This document shows positions 1 through 6,087 of a stretch of DNA of 6,087 nucleotides, piece by piece. A program made the position numbers and the translations under genes. How positions within the stretch are numbered: position 1 is the first letter of the stretch; every line of letters begins with the position of its first letter. The stretch spans positions 1-6,087 of the forward strand of contig CACYBG010000219.1 of the NCBI GenBank assembly GCA_902772605.1. The letters are read 5' to 3'. The notes below the pieces were generated by a model. That model had not been told where the DNA came from and ran no database searches. It saw nothing but the letters and a program-made list of their open reading frames with translations. The stretch is from an uncultured Spirochaetaceae bacterium. GTDB taxonomy: Bacteria; Spirochaetota; Spirochaetia; Treponematales; Treponemataceae.

Positions 1-1
1 C

Positions 2-1255
2 CTTATTTCAGATACAAAAAAAGGTCGAACTGCACTCTTCGATTGGATAAGTAAAATTCAGGCAAAAAGGAATTTTAAAATCGAAACCTTTGAAGAGACT
101 TTCATCCGAAATGTAATGATAAAACCGAAAATCGAATGCATGAATACGGACAGGGCAAAGAAAAAGTTATTGAAAAAATACAGGACTCTGGCAGAAATCG
201 ATGCAAAGGTATGGGATAAAGGACATGTAAAATCGGACGATGAACTTCTTGAAGACATGTGCCGCCTCATGTCAGGAAAAAAACTGTTTGTCTCCAATGT
301 TGATCTTTTCCTCACTGAATTTTTAGAGGATGAAATCCAAAAAAAAGGCGAATTCTTTTTTACCGTTCCCATTTCAAGCGAATATTATTATTACCTGAAG
401 GGAACCGCAACAAACAGATATGATTTAACAAACGATCAATGGCGTCAACTCACGATGATACGCAACATACGTCTTGAATCTGAATATACAGTAGCGTTCA
501 TCATGGGCTATAAAAAGGAATCTACGGTTGAAGGCATTGTCAGAATGCTTGAGGAAAATCCAAGTTTTGCAGCCACGCGCATTCTTGCCGGAGATTTGGA
601 AACATATTTTTCGCACATCGGTCGAGGAAACTTATCCGCCAAAATAGCAGGCTTAAAGGCTGAACATAAGTCGGATGAAAGCAAACTTGTAAAAGAAGTC
701 GTAAATACCTTAAAGTCTGAGTTCGTCGGATATGAAAACTACAGGACCAAATCGGACAATGAAAAAAAAGATTTTGTTTCACTGATGGAAAATAACGCAG
801 ACTTAAGGGATTTCGTTGACTTTACCGTTAAAAACAAATCCGATGAACAACTTATTGAAAAACTGATTTCCTCGGACTCAGAAAGCGAAACATTTAAATC
901 TTATCTTTCAAGCAGAAATCATTCATATACAAAATTCATTTTAAACGTCATGAACGAACTTTTGCTTGAGCCAGACATTTCTCAATACAGATTTGCATTC
1001 ATAAAGGCAGCGACAAAAGCATTGGAACATCTTGCACGGCAAAAAGATTTTCTTTCATTTGCAAACATTTATTTAACGCTTGTGAGAAATGCCGTTTCCA
1101 TAGGACTGATGGAATCTGAATCGGAAATACCGGGTTATGAATCAACAGAAAAAGAAATGCTTGATTTATACGGCATTCCGGAAATTATCGACACTAAAAA
1201 ATCTATCGACAAAAAAAAGAAATTCAGTTTTTTTGGAATCAAGCAAAAGAAATGA
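2..1255 (+). CDS. Unrecognised soluble protein, 5'-truncated by the window edge
   Basis: I do not recognise this family. The reading frame that ends at the TGA at 1253-1255 is open back to base 2, giving 38 sense codons before the first ATG (116). There is no GTG or TTG start in that stretch and no Shine-Dalgarno before ATG 116 or ATG 140, unlike the GGAGG sites of zorA and the last gene. The true start is therefore probably left of the window, with about 417 residues visible. The protein has no membrane segment or signal peptide. It looks largely alpha-helical and is rich in Lys, Glu and Ser, with an aromatic run (Y-Y-Y-Y, about residues 91-94 counted from ATG 116) and a lysine-rich C-terminus ending in KQKK. 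It lies 39 nt upstream of zorA on the same strand, so it could be an extra member of the defence operon or just the preceding gene. Coding status is very likely and function unknown. Confidence 0.8.
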   Translation, partial: LISDTKKGRTALFDWISKIQAKRNFKIETFEETFIRNVMIKPKIECMNTDRAKKKLLKKYRTLAEIDAKVWDKGHVKSDDELLEDMCRLMSGKKLFVSNVDLFLTEFLEDEIQKKGEFFFTVPISSEYYYYLKGTATNRYDLTNDQWRQLTMIRNIRLESEYTVAFIMGYKKESTVEGIVRMLEENPSFAATRILAGDLETYFSHIGRGNLSAKIAGLKAEHKSDESKLVKEVVNTLKSEFVGYENYRTKSDNEKKDFVSLMENNADLRDFVDFTVKNKSDEQLIEKLISSDSESETFKSYLSSRNHSYTKFILNVMNELLLEPDISQYRFAFIKAATKALEHLARQKDFLSFANIYLTLVRNAVSIGLMESESEIPGYESTEKEMLDLYGIPEIIDTKKSIDKKKKFSFFGIKQKK

Positions 1256-1283
1256 ATAAATTAAAAAACAAAGCATGTAAACC

Positions 1284-1288
1284 GGAGG
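1284..1288 (+). promoter_or_regulatory. Strong ribosome binding site of zorA (GGAGG)
   Basis: GGAGG lies 6 nt before the ATG at 1295, within ACCGGAGGCGACAG. It fixes the zorA start and is nearly the same as the site before the last gene (TCCGGAGGCATCAA). The surrounding 39-nt gap is otherwise A-rich and shows no convincing terminator, so read-through from the upstream gene is possible. Confidence 0.85.
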
Positions 1289-1294
1289 CGACAG

Positions 1295-2956
1295 ATGACA
1301 GAATCAACGGAAAATAAATCAAACGGAAAATCATTCAAAAAAGCAGGCGAAATAATTTCCTTTTCAATAAGGATTTTCATAACCATCACTCTTTTTATCT
1401 GCGCATTGATTTTCATAAAACCAGATGGAAACGACGGATTTTATACATTTTATTTCGTTATTTTTACTTTATTTTCAATCGGAGTAATATGTTGCTTCTG
1501 CATCTCGCAGCGAAAAATTTTTAATCTTAAGAAATTTCATTCGGAATTTAAAAAATCACGCGGAAGAAAAGATGATTTGACAAGTTCCGACCGGGCGATA
1601 AATGAAATCTGCAATGCCTATAAAGAATCTTTTTTACAGAACGCAACATATTCAAAGACCCGTTCAAATGCAGACCTGTATTTTGGAAGCGAAACTTTCT
1701 TGAACGACGTAAACAGACTTCCAATGCAGTCGTTTTTAAAAATCATACCGGGAACATACATAGGACTGGGAATTTTGGGAACTTTCATCGGTTTTGCAAA
1801 AGGATTGAGCAGCATAAACATTTCGGATTCGGAAACACTTTTGAATGGAGTGCAGGAATTATTGAATGGATTGAGGAATGCTTTCGGCACTTCAATTGTT
1901 GGAGTTTTCGCATCGATATTTTTAAATTTCACGGTCATTCACCCATTGTTCAAGCATCTTGATAAGTACAGCAAGGAATTGTGCGACTATCTGGATGTAA
2001 AATTTTACGTTTCAGAAGTTGATGCAATGTCCGTTACGGATGAAAACAACATGCTGATTCCATTTCCTCAGACAATGGGAATCGTTCTGGACAAACTTGA
2101 GCAGATTGCTTCAAACATAAATCAAATGGGAGCAACGGTTGGAGACCAGGTTACACAGTCCGTCAAGGCAACCCTCGATAAGACGATTGAAAAAATCATA
2201 AAGGAGGAAATCGTCAAACTTAAGGATGAGATGAATTCTTCAATAGGACTTTTGCAGGAATGTCAAAAACATTTGCAGAACGCACCTATTCATCTGAAGG
2301 AGGCAGCGGAAAAAATGTATGAAACTGCCGTCAACAACGATGAAATTTTCCGACGGCAAAATCAACAGTCTGTTGATGTACTTATAAAAACGATAGAAGA
2401 AAACCTCAATACGAAATTTTCTGCATATGCAAAAACGATTGAAGATGCCGGCAAAGAAATGCTAAACATAAGGAACACACTTTCAGTCATGCCGGAGGAT
2501 TTCAACAACATCGACAAATCAATCCAATCGACAGTGGAACGACTTTCATCAAATCAGGAAGCGTTGGAAAATGCACTGTCAGAATCAACTCAGGCATTTG
2601 GAAAAACGACCTTAATCAACGAATCTCTGACAGAAGTTTATGAAACGCAATCAAAAAGAATCGAAGAAATGATTTCTACATTTACCGGTGTTTTGAACGA
2701 ATATCAGGAAACAAACAGGGAAAGCAAGGAGCTTCTTTCCGGCTTCAAGGGAATGGACGAGCAGATAGCAAGGATTTTTGAACGCATAAATGAAAACACG
2801 AAATCATACGGTGATATAATCGGAAACAGCTTGACGAATTACCTTAACGGTTTTGCTGAAGCAACAAAAGATGTTTCCACAAAATTTGCAGACGCAACAG
2901 ATTCGCTCAGGGAAGAAGTTGAAAAACTCAACAGGGCTTCAAAAAATTCAAAATGA
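1295..2956 (+). CDS. zorA: ZorA-like MotA/ExbB-family channel protein with long helical tail
   Basis: This is the probable stator ring subunit of a Zorya anti-phage motor, an inner-membrane ion channel of the MotA/TolQ/ExbB type. Four hydrophobic segments are visible: about residues 20-41, 49-70, 149-172 and 195-219. The third and fourth carry the family's glycine-rich channel signatures (GLGILGTFIGF at 157-167 and AFGTSIVGVFASI at 196-208). A cytoplasmic loop of about 75 residues separates TM2 and TM3, as in MotA/ExbB proteins. Residues from about 220 to 553 form a polar, coiled-coil-like tail, proline-free after about 400. That tail separates ZorA from ordinary MotA or ExbB. The tail is shorter than in the E. 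coli type I protein, which is about 730 residues in all. The start is set by GGAGG 6 nt upstream. zorB follows 11 nt after the stop, the classic order. The family call is strong; the defence role is inferred from the ZorA-ZorB pair and the neighbours. Confidence 0.88.
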   Translation: MTESTENKSNGKSFKKAGEIISFSIRIFITITLFICALIFIKPDGNDGFYTFYFVIFTLFSIGVICCFCISQRKIFNLKKFHSEFKKSRGRKDDLTSSDRAINEICNAYKESFLQNATYSKTRSNADLYFGSETFLNDVNRLPMQSFLKIIPGTYIGLGILGTFIGFAKGLSSINISDSETLLNGVQELLNGLRNAFGTSIVGVFASIFLNFTVIHPLFKHLDKYSKELCDYLDVKFYVSEVDAMSVTDENNMLIPFPQTMGIVLDKLEQIASNINQMGATVGDQVTQSVKATLDKTIEKIIKEEIVKLKDEMNSSIGLLQECQKHLQNAPIHLKEAAEKMYETAVNNDEIFRRQNQQSVDVLIKTIEENLNTKFSAYAKTIEDAGKEMLNIRNTLSVMPEDFNNIDKSIQSTVERLSSNQEALENALSESTQAFGKTTLINESLTEVYETQSKRIEEMISTFTGVLNEYQETNRESKELLSGFKGMDEQIARIFERINENTKSYGDIIGNSLTNYLNGFAEATKDVSTKFADATDSLREEVEKLNRASKNSK

Positions 2957-2958
2957 GG
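2955..2958 (+). promoter_or_regulatory. Ribosome binding site of zorB, overlapping the zorA stop
   Basis: GAGG starts inside the zorA TGA stop (2954-2956) and sits 9 nt before the zorB ATG at 2968. Translation termination of zorA and initiation of zorB therefore share bases, which suggests translational coupling of the two stator subunits. Confidence 0.7.
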
Positions 2959-2967
2959 AATTAAGCG

Positions 2968-3756
2968 ATGCGAACAAGAAAATATCGAAACACGGCAGAC
3001 GGAATAGGATTCGATCTTTCAATCAGCGACTTGATGACAGCACTATGCTGCATTTTCATTTTGGTCACAATCTCAATCGTAATTTCCCTCAAAGAAAAAA
3101 TTTCCCTTGAGGAAAAACACATTGCTTCATTGCAGGAAAAAAATTCGATTGCCGACAAATACAAGGAATTGCAGCATGAACTTTTTCTGGATTTACAGAA
3201 AGAAATGGAATCGGACTTGAAAAGATGGGGTGCAAAAATTGATCCGGATACATTAACGATTCGTTTTTCAAGCGACGATGGATTTGATGCACGCAGCGCA
3301 GAATTAAAGCCCGGCTATAAAAACGTGTTGAAAGAATTTTTTCCAAAATTAATCAAGGTTCTTGAAAAAGATAAATATAAAAATGAAATTGAGGAAATAC
3401 GAATCGAAGGATTTACTGCACCGGACAGGGAAGACTCAGGTGGAGAAGGAAGCGAACACGATTATGTTTCAGGAGTCAAATTAAGCCAGGAAAGAACACA
3501 GAACGTTCTGCTTTACTGCTTGGAAAATACGGATTACTCGCAACAGACAAACCGTCAAAAAAAAGAAGAAGAAAAAAATTGGGTCAGAAAACATATCGTA
3601 TCAAATGGCTACTCTCTTTCAAAACCGATTGGAAAAGATGGAAAACTTCTTGAAGGCGATGGAGAAATCGACAAGGAAGCTACGCGTCGAGTTGAGTTCA
3701 GGATAAAAACAAACTCCGACAATATCGTTAAGCAGTTTCAAAATGAGGAAGAATAA
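2968..3756 (+). CDS. zorB: ZorB-like MotB/OmpA-family peptidoglycan-anchoring motor subunit
   Basis: This is the partner of ZorA. In Zorya a ZorB dimer sits inside the ZorA pentamer, supplies the ion-carrying aspartate and anchors the complex to peptidoglycan. Residues 19-40 form the single N-terminal membrane helix, opening with ISDLMTALCCIF. Asp21 aligns with the essential Asp of the MotB motif (A/S-D-L-M-T-A-L). A charged, coiled-coil-like linker follows (about 41-90), then an OmpA-like domain (about 95-250). That domain shows RIEGFTA at 145-151, an LSQERTQNVLLYCL helix at 172-185 with the conserved Arg176, a SNGYS turn at 202-206 and the ATRRVEFRI strand at 238-246. At 262 residues it matches typical ZorB/MotB size. 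An acidic, glycine-rich stretch (about 152-168) lengthens the loop before the conserved helix. The gene is placed 11 nt after zorA and 3 nt before the next gene. Confidence 0.9.
   Translation: MRTRKYRNTADGIGFDLSISDLMTALCCIFILVTISIVISLKEKISLEEKHIASLQEKNSIADKYKELQHELFLDLQKEMESDLKRWGAKIDPDTLTIRFSSDDGFDARSAELKPGYKNVLKEFFPKLIKVLEKDKYKNEIEEIRIEGFTAPDREDSGGEGSEHDYVSGVKLSQERTQNVLLYCLENTDYSQQTNRQKKEEEKNWVRKHIVSNGYSLSKPIGKDGKLLEGDGEIDKEATRRVEFRIKTNSDNIVKQFQNEEE
3745..3748 (+). promoter_or_regulatory. Ribosome binding site of the zorC-like gene, inside the zorB 3' end
   Basis: GAGG within GAGGAAGAA lies 11 nt before ATG 3760, inside the last codons of zorB. The stop of zorB (3754-3756) and the next start are only 3 nt apart, so coupled translation is expected. 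Confidence 0.6.
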
Positions 3757-3759
3757 ATC

Positions 3760-5298
3760 ATGGACTCAATAAAAATCCTTGAAGGCATCGACAATTCGCT
3801 TAATGATTTCTTGACTCAGACAAAAACCGGAACATTTGTAAAAGATGAAACCGACACGAAAATAAATTCAATCAATGCATCAATCAAGGAGAATTTCAGG
3901 ATTGACTACACGAAAAAATTAAAGTTCAGGAAAGATGAAAAAAATCGTCTGCATCAAATTTTTATTGATTATTTAAAGGGCAGATTCGATGGATTCAACA
4001 GCCATTACATCCAGCTTCTGGCATGGAATATTTCCGATTTGAAAATATTTGAAAAAAAAAGAAGGGGAACATTTTCCATTTATGAGTATTCTCCTTTTAA
4101 ACTCGCACCATATACGATGATTGAAAAAACATTCCGCCTGTTTAACAAAAAGCGGATTGATTTCAAGAAAGTCTATTTTCCATTACTGACGGATTATCTG
4201 AACAATTACGACAAGGCTTCAAAACGATACAAGAAAAACCTGAGGAAATTCCTTAAAAAAACAAGGATTTCAAATAACGTCGACATATATTTTAAAATGG
4301 ATGCACTTTATCCGGATGACGGCAAAAAAGCTATTCAAGACCACATTTCTCAATTCAGGATAGAACCGAAAGTATTATATACAAGATATTTTTCAGACGT
4401 GTGGGCGAACTGGATGCTTACGAGAGCAAACCTAAACGATGAATTTCACGTATTAAGAAATCTTGACTGCAAATTTTTCGATTTGTGCAGCGAAGAGACG
4501 CAAAAATCCCTGCTTGCAAAAATCATATGCACAAACATCAAACGGCAAACAGGCAATTCTTCAACAGCAGAAGAAATATGCAACAGGATAATTTTTCCTG
4601 CAATAAAAAAGGGAAATCCATTTAAAAAAGAATTTTGGATTTCCAAATCCGGTACCTCATATAAATCAATGCGAAAAACTGCATGGGAATTCATAGAATC
4701 AAAATTCGTGAAAAATGAATCTTATAGGATTATGATTGAAAGCATCGAGAAAAACGAAGCAAAAGCTTTTGAAAACAAAGGAAATCCCTCCTCTATCGAC
4801 AATCATAACTATGAGGACGAAAAAAAAGAGACGATTAAAGTCAAAAACATTTTTTCGAAAATATTCTTTGCAATCCTGATTGCAGCAATCATCGGGGCTA
4901 TTGGTTATGGCTTACACAGGCATTTCATAAAACCTGCTTCCGTCGAAAAAAATGTTTATAACAAAGAAGAGAAAACACTCAATCTGAATTCATATGAGTC
5001 CAAAAAAATTAATTTGAATAGACAGTCATATGCTTTTTTCAATATTCCGATAAACGAAATATTTTCATCAGATAAATTGCAATTTACAAAAATTATTTTA
5101 GAAAATGAAATTTATGATTTGGATTTGGATTCAACCTACATACTCAGACTTATGGATACAGAAGAAATGCGGCCGTTGAAAAAATACAGTTCTGTAGTTA
5201 TAATCGACGAAAAGACAAAGCTGCATCATTCAGATTACTTTGCATTTATAATTGAAGATTTGGTCGTATACATAAAAATACAGAAACATGAAAAATGA
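3760..5298 (+). CDS. zorC: Putative ZorC-like protein with added membrane segment and C-terminal domain
   Basis: The position directly after zorB and the length (512 residues; E. coli ZorC is about 560) fit ZorC, the EH_Signature protein of type I Zorya that acts with the motor after phage sensing. Residues 1 to about 345 are polar, helical and rich in Lys and Phe. The segment about 283-325 reads G-N-P-(x5)-W-(x15)-W-(x11), then Arg-Ile-Met-Ile-Glu. It resembles, from memory, the G-D-P-x-W-x-W pattern near the end of EH_Signature domains. I could not pick out the conserved Glu and His with confidence. A very hydrophobic segment at about 367-386 (FSKIFFAILIAAIIGAIGYG at 365-384) forms one membrane helix, preceded by a Lys-rich stretch. 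About 125 residues follow, probably beta-rich and possibly periplasmic. This helix is not expected from the cytosolic E. coli ZorC. Alternatives are a type III ZorF/ZorG-like protein or a new Zorya effector. Confidence 0.5.
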   Translation: MDSIKILEGIDNSLNDFLTQTKTGTFVKDETDTKINSINASIKENFRIDYTKKLKFRKDEKNRLHQIFIDYLKGRFDGFNSHYIQLLAWNISDLKIFEKKRRGTFSIYEYSPFKLAPYTMIEKTFRLFNKKRIDFKKVYFPLLTDYLNNYDKASKRYKKNLRKFLKKTRISNNVDIYFKMDALYPDDGKKAIQDHISQFRIEPKVLYTRYFSDVWANWMLTRANLNDEFHVLRNLDCKFFDLCSEETQKSLLAKIICTNIKRQTGNSSTAEEICNRIIFPAIKKGNPFKKEFWISKSGTSYKSMRKTAWEFIESKFVKNESYRIMIESIEKNEAKAFENKGNPSSIDNHNYEDEKKETIKVKNIFSKIFFAILIAAIIGAIGYGLHRHFIKPASVEKNVYNKEEKTLNLNSYESKKINLNRQSYAFFNIPINEIFSSDKLQFTKIILENEIYDLDLDSTYILRLMDTEEMRPLKKYSSVVIIDEKTKLHHSDYFAFIIEDLVVYIKIQKHEK

Positions 5299-5318
5299 TT
5301 AATGCAAAATCAATATCC

Positions 5319-5323
5319 GGAGG
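5319..5323 (+). promoter_or_regulatory. Strong ribosome binding site of the last gene (GGAGG)
   Basis: GGAGG within TCCGGAGGCATCAA lies 6 nt before ATG 5330 and fixes that start. The 31-nt gap after the zorC-like stop shows no terminator hairpin, so the gene is expected to be cotranscribed with zorABC. Confidence 0.85.
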
Positions 5324-5329
5324 CATCAA

Positions 5330-5944
5330 ATGATAAAAACCGTAAGATACGAATTTCCTGATTACTCGATAGAAAAAAAAGATTTGGATTTACGCCTTAT
5401 TATAAACAGTGAAAACTTCAATCCGGAACAGCGGAACCTTTTTTCCGTAATGCTGAATTTCGGATATATTGAATTCATACCTGGAATTTTTTCTTTAACG
5501 GCAGATGACATATATGATTTCTGGAACTATGTTAAGAACTCCGCACTGAAAATCAATTCGATTGATAAATACTATGAACTCCTAAACCTTGAGGAAATAT
5601 ACAAGGAAAGGATTCCCAGCATAAAAACCGAAGGTGCATTTCATTCAAACGATTTTAAAATGAAAGTCGTATGGATAAAAACCGATACGAACATGTTTTC
5701 TGCACCAATTGCATTCAATCAGGAAGGATTGAAACTTTTTGACTTCGAATACGGAGATGTAATCGGAACTCTTTATCCTGAATACTATCACTTTTACAGA
5801 ATGATTGACGAAGCAAATTCCAACTGGAGTTCATTCGGTGCCAAGAAAAAATATGAGTTTCTGGAAGATGTAAATACCCTTTCAAAAAAAAGGGATATAA
5901 TTCTTCCGTCAAATTTGAAGGAGCTGATGAACAAAAACGTTTGA
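5330..5944 (+). CDS. Unknown 204-residue protein in the position of ZorD
   Basis: I do not recognise this family with confidence. The protein is 204 residues, acidic and aromatic-rich, soluble, with no signal peptide or membrane segment. A possible N-terminal module spans about 1-85 (hydrophobic patch FGYIEFIPGIFSLTADDIYD at 44-63). A second module at about 95-165 looks beta-rich (MKVVWIKTD, then APIAFNQEGLKLFDFEYGDV), and a helical tail follows. No Walker A, DEAH box, HNH or PD-(D/E)xK motif is visible, so it is not an intact ZorD helicase or ZorE nuclease. Its position as the fourth gene after zorABC is where type I loci carry the roughly 1,000-residue SNF2-type ZorD. It could be a shortened or remnant N-terminal region of such a protein, or an unrelated effector or accessory protein. 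Codon and base composition match its neighbours. An A8-G3 run lies near the 3' end (5884-5894). Confidence 0.75.
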   Translation: MIKTVRYEFPDYSIEKKDLDLRLIINSENFNPEQRNLFSVMLNFGYIEFIPGIFSLTADDIYDFWNYVKNSALKINSIDKYYELLNLEEIYKERIPSIKTEGAFHSNDFKMKVVWIKTDTNMFSAPIAFNQEGLKLFDFEYGDVIGTLYPEYYHFYRMIDEANSNWSSFGAKKKYEFLEDVNTLSKKRDIILPSNLKELMNKNV

Positions 5945-6087
5945 TTCGAGCGAAGTGTTACATACCCCGCCCCTAGATCGAAACTGCGTTGCAAATAGGG
6001 GCGAAATCACCAACCCCGCCGCAGAGCAACGGGGTATGGTGTTCTCATAAGGTATTGCAGTCGGATTTAATACCCCTTGTTTCGCCC
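5945..6087. repeat. Non-coding tail with nested inverted repeats (ATACCCC / GGGGCG family)
   Basis: This stretch has no credible gene and is visibly richer in G and C than the genes before it. It contains several perfect inverted repeats. CATACCCCG (5961-5969) pairs with CGGGGTATG (6030-6038). CGCCCCTA (5968-5975) pairs with TAGGGGCG (5996-6003), with a 20-nt loop. ACCCCG (6013-6018) pairs with CGGGGT (6030-6035). GGTATT (6051-6056) pairs with AATACC (6069-6074). ATACCCC recurs directly at 5962-5968 and 6070-6076, and the closing TTTCGCCC mirrors GGGCGAAA at 5999-6006. The pattern suggests a dispersed palindromic repeat of the REP type or the end of a mobile or cassette element, cut by the window edge. 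No T-run follows any stem, so it is not a classical intrinsic terminator. Confidence 0.6.

Noticed and set aside
58..372. Antisense open frame of 104 codons over the start of the upstream gene
   Set aside because: It lies fully within the open sense frame, lacks a ribosome binding site and looks like reverse-complement composition bias. The same applies to the other minus-strand open frames in the window.
1233..1261. Possible zorA promoter TTGGAA, 17 nt, ATAAAT at the end of the upstream gene
   Set aside because: The -10 matches the consensus poorly (three of six) and the A-rich sequence gives such matches by chance.
2853..3110. Plus-strand open frame bridging the zorA-zorB junction
   Set aside because: It overlaps the end of zorA and the membrane segment of zorB in another frame, has a low-complexity basic product and no ribosome binding site.
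1295..3756. Flagellar MotAB or TolQR/ExbBD pair instead of Zorya
   Set aside because: The helical tail of about 330 residues after TM4 is not found in MotA, TolQ or ExbB, TolR/ExbD lack an OmpA domain, and no flagellar or Ton/Tol genes are adjacent.
5330..5944. ZorE-type HNH nuclease or helicase in the last gene
   Set aside because: No paired His/Asn/His zinc-finger-like motif, Walker A or DExH box is present in the 204 residues.
5961..6038. Intrinsic terminator after the last gene
   Set aside because: The stems are GC-rich but no T-run follows them on either strand, so the repeat reading is preferred. A role in ending transcription cannot be excluded.
5945..6087. Integron attC site, suggested by nested inverted repeats and known integrons in treponemes
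   Set aside because: I found no pair matching RYYYAAC and GTTRRRY in the required arrangement on either strand.

Overview
The window is AT-rich (roughly one third G+C by eye). It holds five tightly packed, same-strand genes followed by a short non-coding, GC-richer repeat-like tail. The best-supported content is a Zorya-type anti-phage defence locus. A MotA/ExbB-like channel protein with a long helical tail (zorA, 1295-2956) is followed 11 nt later by a MotB-like protein with a single N-terminal membrane segment, the Asp of an S-D-L-M-T-A motif and an OmpA-like C-terminal domain (zorB, 2968-3756). Three nt after that comes a 512-residue protein (3760-5298), which I read as a divergent ZorC. 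A 204-residue protein of unknown family (5330-5944) sits where type I systems carry the ZorD helicase.

Layout: 2-1255 is the 3' part of a gene that runs off the left edge. Its frame is open back to the first base and its first internal ATG has no ribosome binding site, so the start lies outside the window. It is an unrecognised, soluble, lysine-rich protein. Positions 1295-5944 hold zorA-zorB-zorC-like-orf204, with intergenic gaps of 11, 3 and 31 nt, each gene preceded by a purine-rich Shine-Dalgarno. This arrangement indicates one transcription unit. Positions 5945-6087 hold no gene. They contain overlapping inverted repeats built from CATACCCCG-like and GCCCCTA-like arms, probably a dispersed repeat or the edge of a mobile or cassette boundary, cut by the window end.

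How the genes may work together (family knowledge plus inference): in studied Zorya systems ZorA5B2 forms an ion-driven inner-membrane rotary complex anchored to peptidoglycan by ZorB. Its long cytosolic ZorA tail is thought to pass the invasion signal to cytosolic effectors (ZorC and ZorD in type I, ZorE in type II). Here the motor is intact at motif level. The putative ZorC carries an additional membrane segment and a C-terminal domain of about 120 residues, and no helicase or HNH nuclease effector is visible in the window. The system is therefore either a variant Zorya with unusual effectors or a type I-like locus whose ZorD has been lost, shortened or replaced.

Organism: a diderm bacterium is suggested by the OmpA-like peptidoglycan-binding domain. 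The AT-rich, lysine/asparagine-rich proteins, strong GGAGG ribosome binding sites and the ATACCCC-type repeat are reminiscent of a host-associated Treponema (spirochaete). That taxonomic reading is from general impression only, with low to moderate confidence.
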